In this document: one piece after another, positions 62,871 to 64,000 of the stretch
Numbering within the stretch: position 1 is the stretch's first letter
How the letters are laid out: the number at the start of each line of letters is the position of its first letter
Assembly: GCF_003171515.1 (NCBI RefSeq)
Contig: NC_089398.1
Coordinates: 1,984,001 to 2,048,000 of the forward strand
Length of the DNA stretch: 64,000 nucleotides
Direction of reading: 5' to 3'
Source of the DNA: Pyrenophora tritici-repentis
Lineage: Eukaryota; Ascomycota; Dothideomycetes; Pleosporales; Pleosporaceae
Notes under the pieces: generated by a model
Seen by the model: only the letters and a program-made list of their open reading frames with translations
What the model was told of the DNA's origin: nothing
The model's database searches: none
Translations under genes and position numbers: made by a program

Positions 62871-62872
62871 TT

Positions 62873-62881
62873 ATACAAGCT
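62873..62881 (+). promoter_or_regulatory. Gypsy-4 self-complementary primer-binding site
   Basis: Two bases after the LTR, ATACAAGCT is the reverse complement of AGCTTGTAT at 62825-62833 in the LTR, the same two-base offset as Gypsy-3. Confidence 0.65.
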
Positions 62882-63098
62882 CCCTTTCAAGACGGGCCCT
62901 GGAAGCTCGTTCGCGAATTGTATTTTCTTGTCGCTGCGAGCGACACGCCAACGACAGAAACACTTACGCGACGAGGATCGCATTGACTATACGTACCGCC
63001 GCAGAAGAGCCGCCGTAGTAAAGACACCTGATTGCCCAGCTGCATAGCTGTACCCACCTGCCAGAAAAGATCCGCCGCCGCTTCTAGCGCTGCCGCCG

Positions 63099-64000
63099 AT
63101 GATGGCCCGACTAAACGAGACGAGCAAGGATGCCCACGACCAGGGTGCTCAGAACGACACACAAACCATTCCAGCAGAGTCGCACCTTGAGTACGGCGAC
63201 TTTGAGAATGACGACGACCTCACCGAAGCGGAGAAGGCGACTATTAGACAGAAGCTCGCCACCCGCAAGAGACAGGTCACTTTTGGCCGTGGAGACGGCC
63301 AAGGCAACAGCGAGGACGAGGGCAATGACGTCAACGCCGCTGAACGCCGACGACAGTCTTGTAGACAGTCTCTTAAGAAAGCCGTTAAGCCAGCGGATAA
63401 GACTTCTATAGAACTAGGCTACGACGACGACACGGATGACATGTATCTACGTTTTTATGGCATCCACGACAACGATGAGCGCGAGATCCTCGCGGACATG
63501 AGGAACGTTGACGACTTCACCGCTTGCATCGCTGAACATGCTGAGAGTGTCTTTGGACACCTAGCAGATTTGCTTAGTCAGATAGCTGAACAAGCCGAAC
63601 AGCTAGACCAAGCACATAATGAAGCCCGTGTACAACAAGAAGCAGCTGACGCCCGCGTGGAGCGCGCCCAGACGCAAGCTCGCGCTGCCGCCGCAGACGA
63701 GCTTGCCCAAGTCACCCAGAAATGCAACCGCATGATCACTACTAAGAACAGCTACGCTTCACGGCTAGCAGTGCTCGAAGACGAGCTTGCAGCCTCGCGC
63801 GAGTCAAACGTGAAGCTCTACTCCCAGATTAGCGACCTCTACAACGAGAGGAGTGTCCTGCAACAGCACGCGGGCGTCCCGACGAATGGAAATTTATATG
63901 ACACGCGCCCAGCTCAGTTCCAGTCGTCCCCTCCTCCAATGACTGCGAACCCGTTCATTGGCACTGGCACTCACGACTTGATGCTGCCTCCCCCTATGGC
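63099..64000 (+). CDS. Gypsy-4 gag (partial, runs off the window)
   Basis: ATG at 63099 (second ATG directly after) opens a frame with no stop to base 64000, about 300 residues. Acidic N-terminus (EYGDFENDDDLTEAEKATIRQ), a basic patch, then a long coiled coil (SQIAEQAEQLDQAHNEARVQ, ERAQTQARAAAADELAQVTQ, LEDELAASRESNVKLYSQI) and a Pro-rich start of a linker. The build matches the N-terminal half of Gypsy-3 gag (coiled coil before capsid). The capsid and zinc knuckle would lie beyond the window. Confidence 0.7.
   Translation, partial: MMARLNETSKDAHDQGAQNDTQTIPAESHLEYGDFENDDDLTEAEKATIRQKLATRKRQVTFGRGDGQGNSEDEGNDVNAAERRRQSCRQSLKKAVKPADKTSIELGYDDDTDDMYLRFYGIHDNDEREILADMRNVDDFTACIAEHAESVFGHLADLLSQIAEQAEQLDQAHNEARVQQEAADARVERAQTQARAAAADELAQVTQKCNRMITTKNSYASRLAVLEDELAASRESNVKLYSQISDLYNERSVLQQHAGVPTNGNLYDTRPAQFQSSPPPMTANPFIGTGTHDLMLPPPM

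Larger units (their letters stand above)
62704..64000 (+). mobile_element. Gypsy-4: 5' part of another LTR retrotransposon
   Basis: 167-bp LTR (62704-62870, TGTTACGGATCC..GATCCCTCACA), priming site, leader and the start of gag; it continues beyond the window. LTR ends resemble those of Gypsy-3. Confidence 0.75.

Noticed and set aside
1..64000. A Starship-type giant cargo element
   Set aside because: No DUF3435 tyrosine recombinase or other captain-like gene is visible; the repeat block is explained by nested ordinary transposons.

Overview
The window looks like nuclear DNA of a filamentous ascomycete. The genes have short spliceosomal introns (about 47-230 bp, GT..AG, CTAAC-like branch sites), and the repeats belong to fungal families: Fot1/pogo, Tc1, hAT and chromodomain Gypsy. 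The gene set and repeat types suggest a Pleosporales-type Dothideomycete, but that placement is inference from recognition only.

Layout. (1) 1-19.9 kb is a gene-dense euchromatic block. It holds a GH3 beta-N-acetylglucosaminidase (minus, partial) sharing a divergent intergenic region with GlcNAc-6-phosphate deacetylase (a GlcNAc/chitin-catabolism pair), a Rab GTPase, a flavocytochrome b2-type lactate dehydrogenase, a Mediator Med27-like subunit, a conserved fungal protein of unknown function, nucleoporin NIC96, 6-phosphofructokinase, a short-chain dehydrogenase and a frame-disrupted small secreted Cys-containing protein. (2) 20-47.9 kb is a nested transposon block: three Fot1-like elements, a Tc1-like element split by a 3.3-kb hAT element that itself carries a SINE-like insertion, a second hAT remnant split by a complete 5.4-kb chromodomain Gypsy element, a truncated Gypsy element, a Fot1 copy at the exact centre of a 278-bp-arm palindrome, and a nearly intact third hAT element. 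(3) 47.9-53.4 kb is a small host-gene island: a Zn2Cys6 transcription factor and an AlaX-type tRNA-editing protein, each invaded by a MITE, with a Fot-type relic between them. (4) 53.7-64 kb holds an 8.2-kb Gypsy element and the 5' part of another.

Three observations tie the window together. First, seven MITE copies of two subfamilies (162 and 128 bp) share a terminal motif. Six have perfect 8-bp target duplications and one an 8-bp duplication with one mismatch; four lie in or across genes. The four 162-bp copies appear identical, which implies a very recent burst. Second, all three Gypsy families whose 5' LTR can be read have a primer-binding region complementary to the interior of their own LTR (12, 9 and 9 nt) and no recognisable tRNA match, so Tf1-type self-priming is likely. 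Third, several otherwise intact reading frames (the deacetylase twice, two Gypsy pol genes and one hAT transposase) are broken by single-base changes in C or G runs. This looks more like systematic homopolymer error in the sequence than independent gene decay and should be settled before anything is called a pseudogene.
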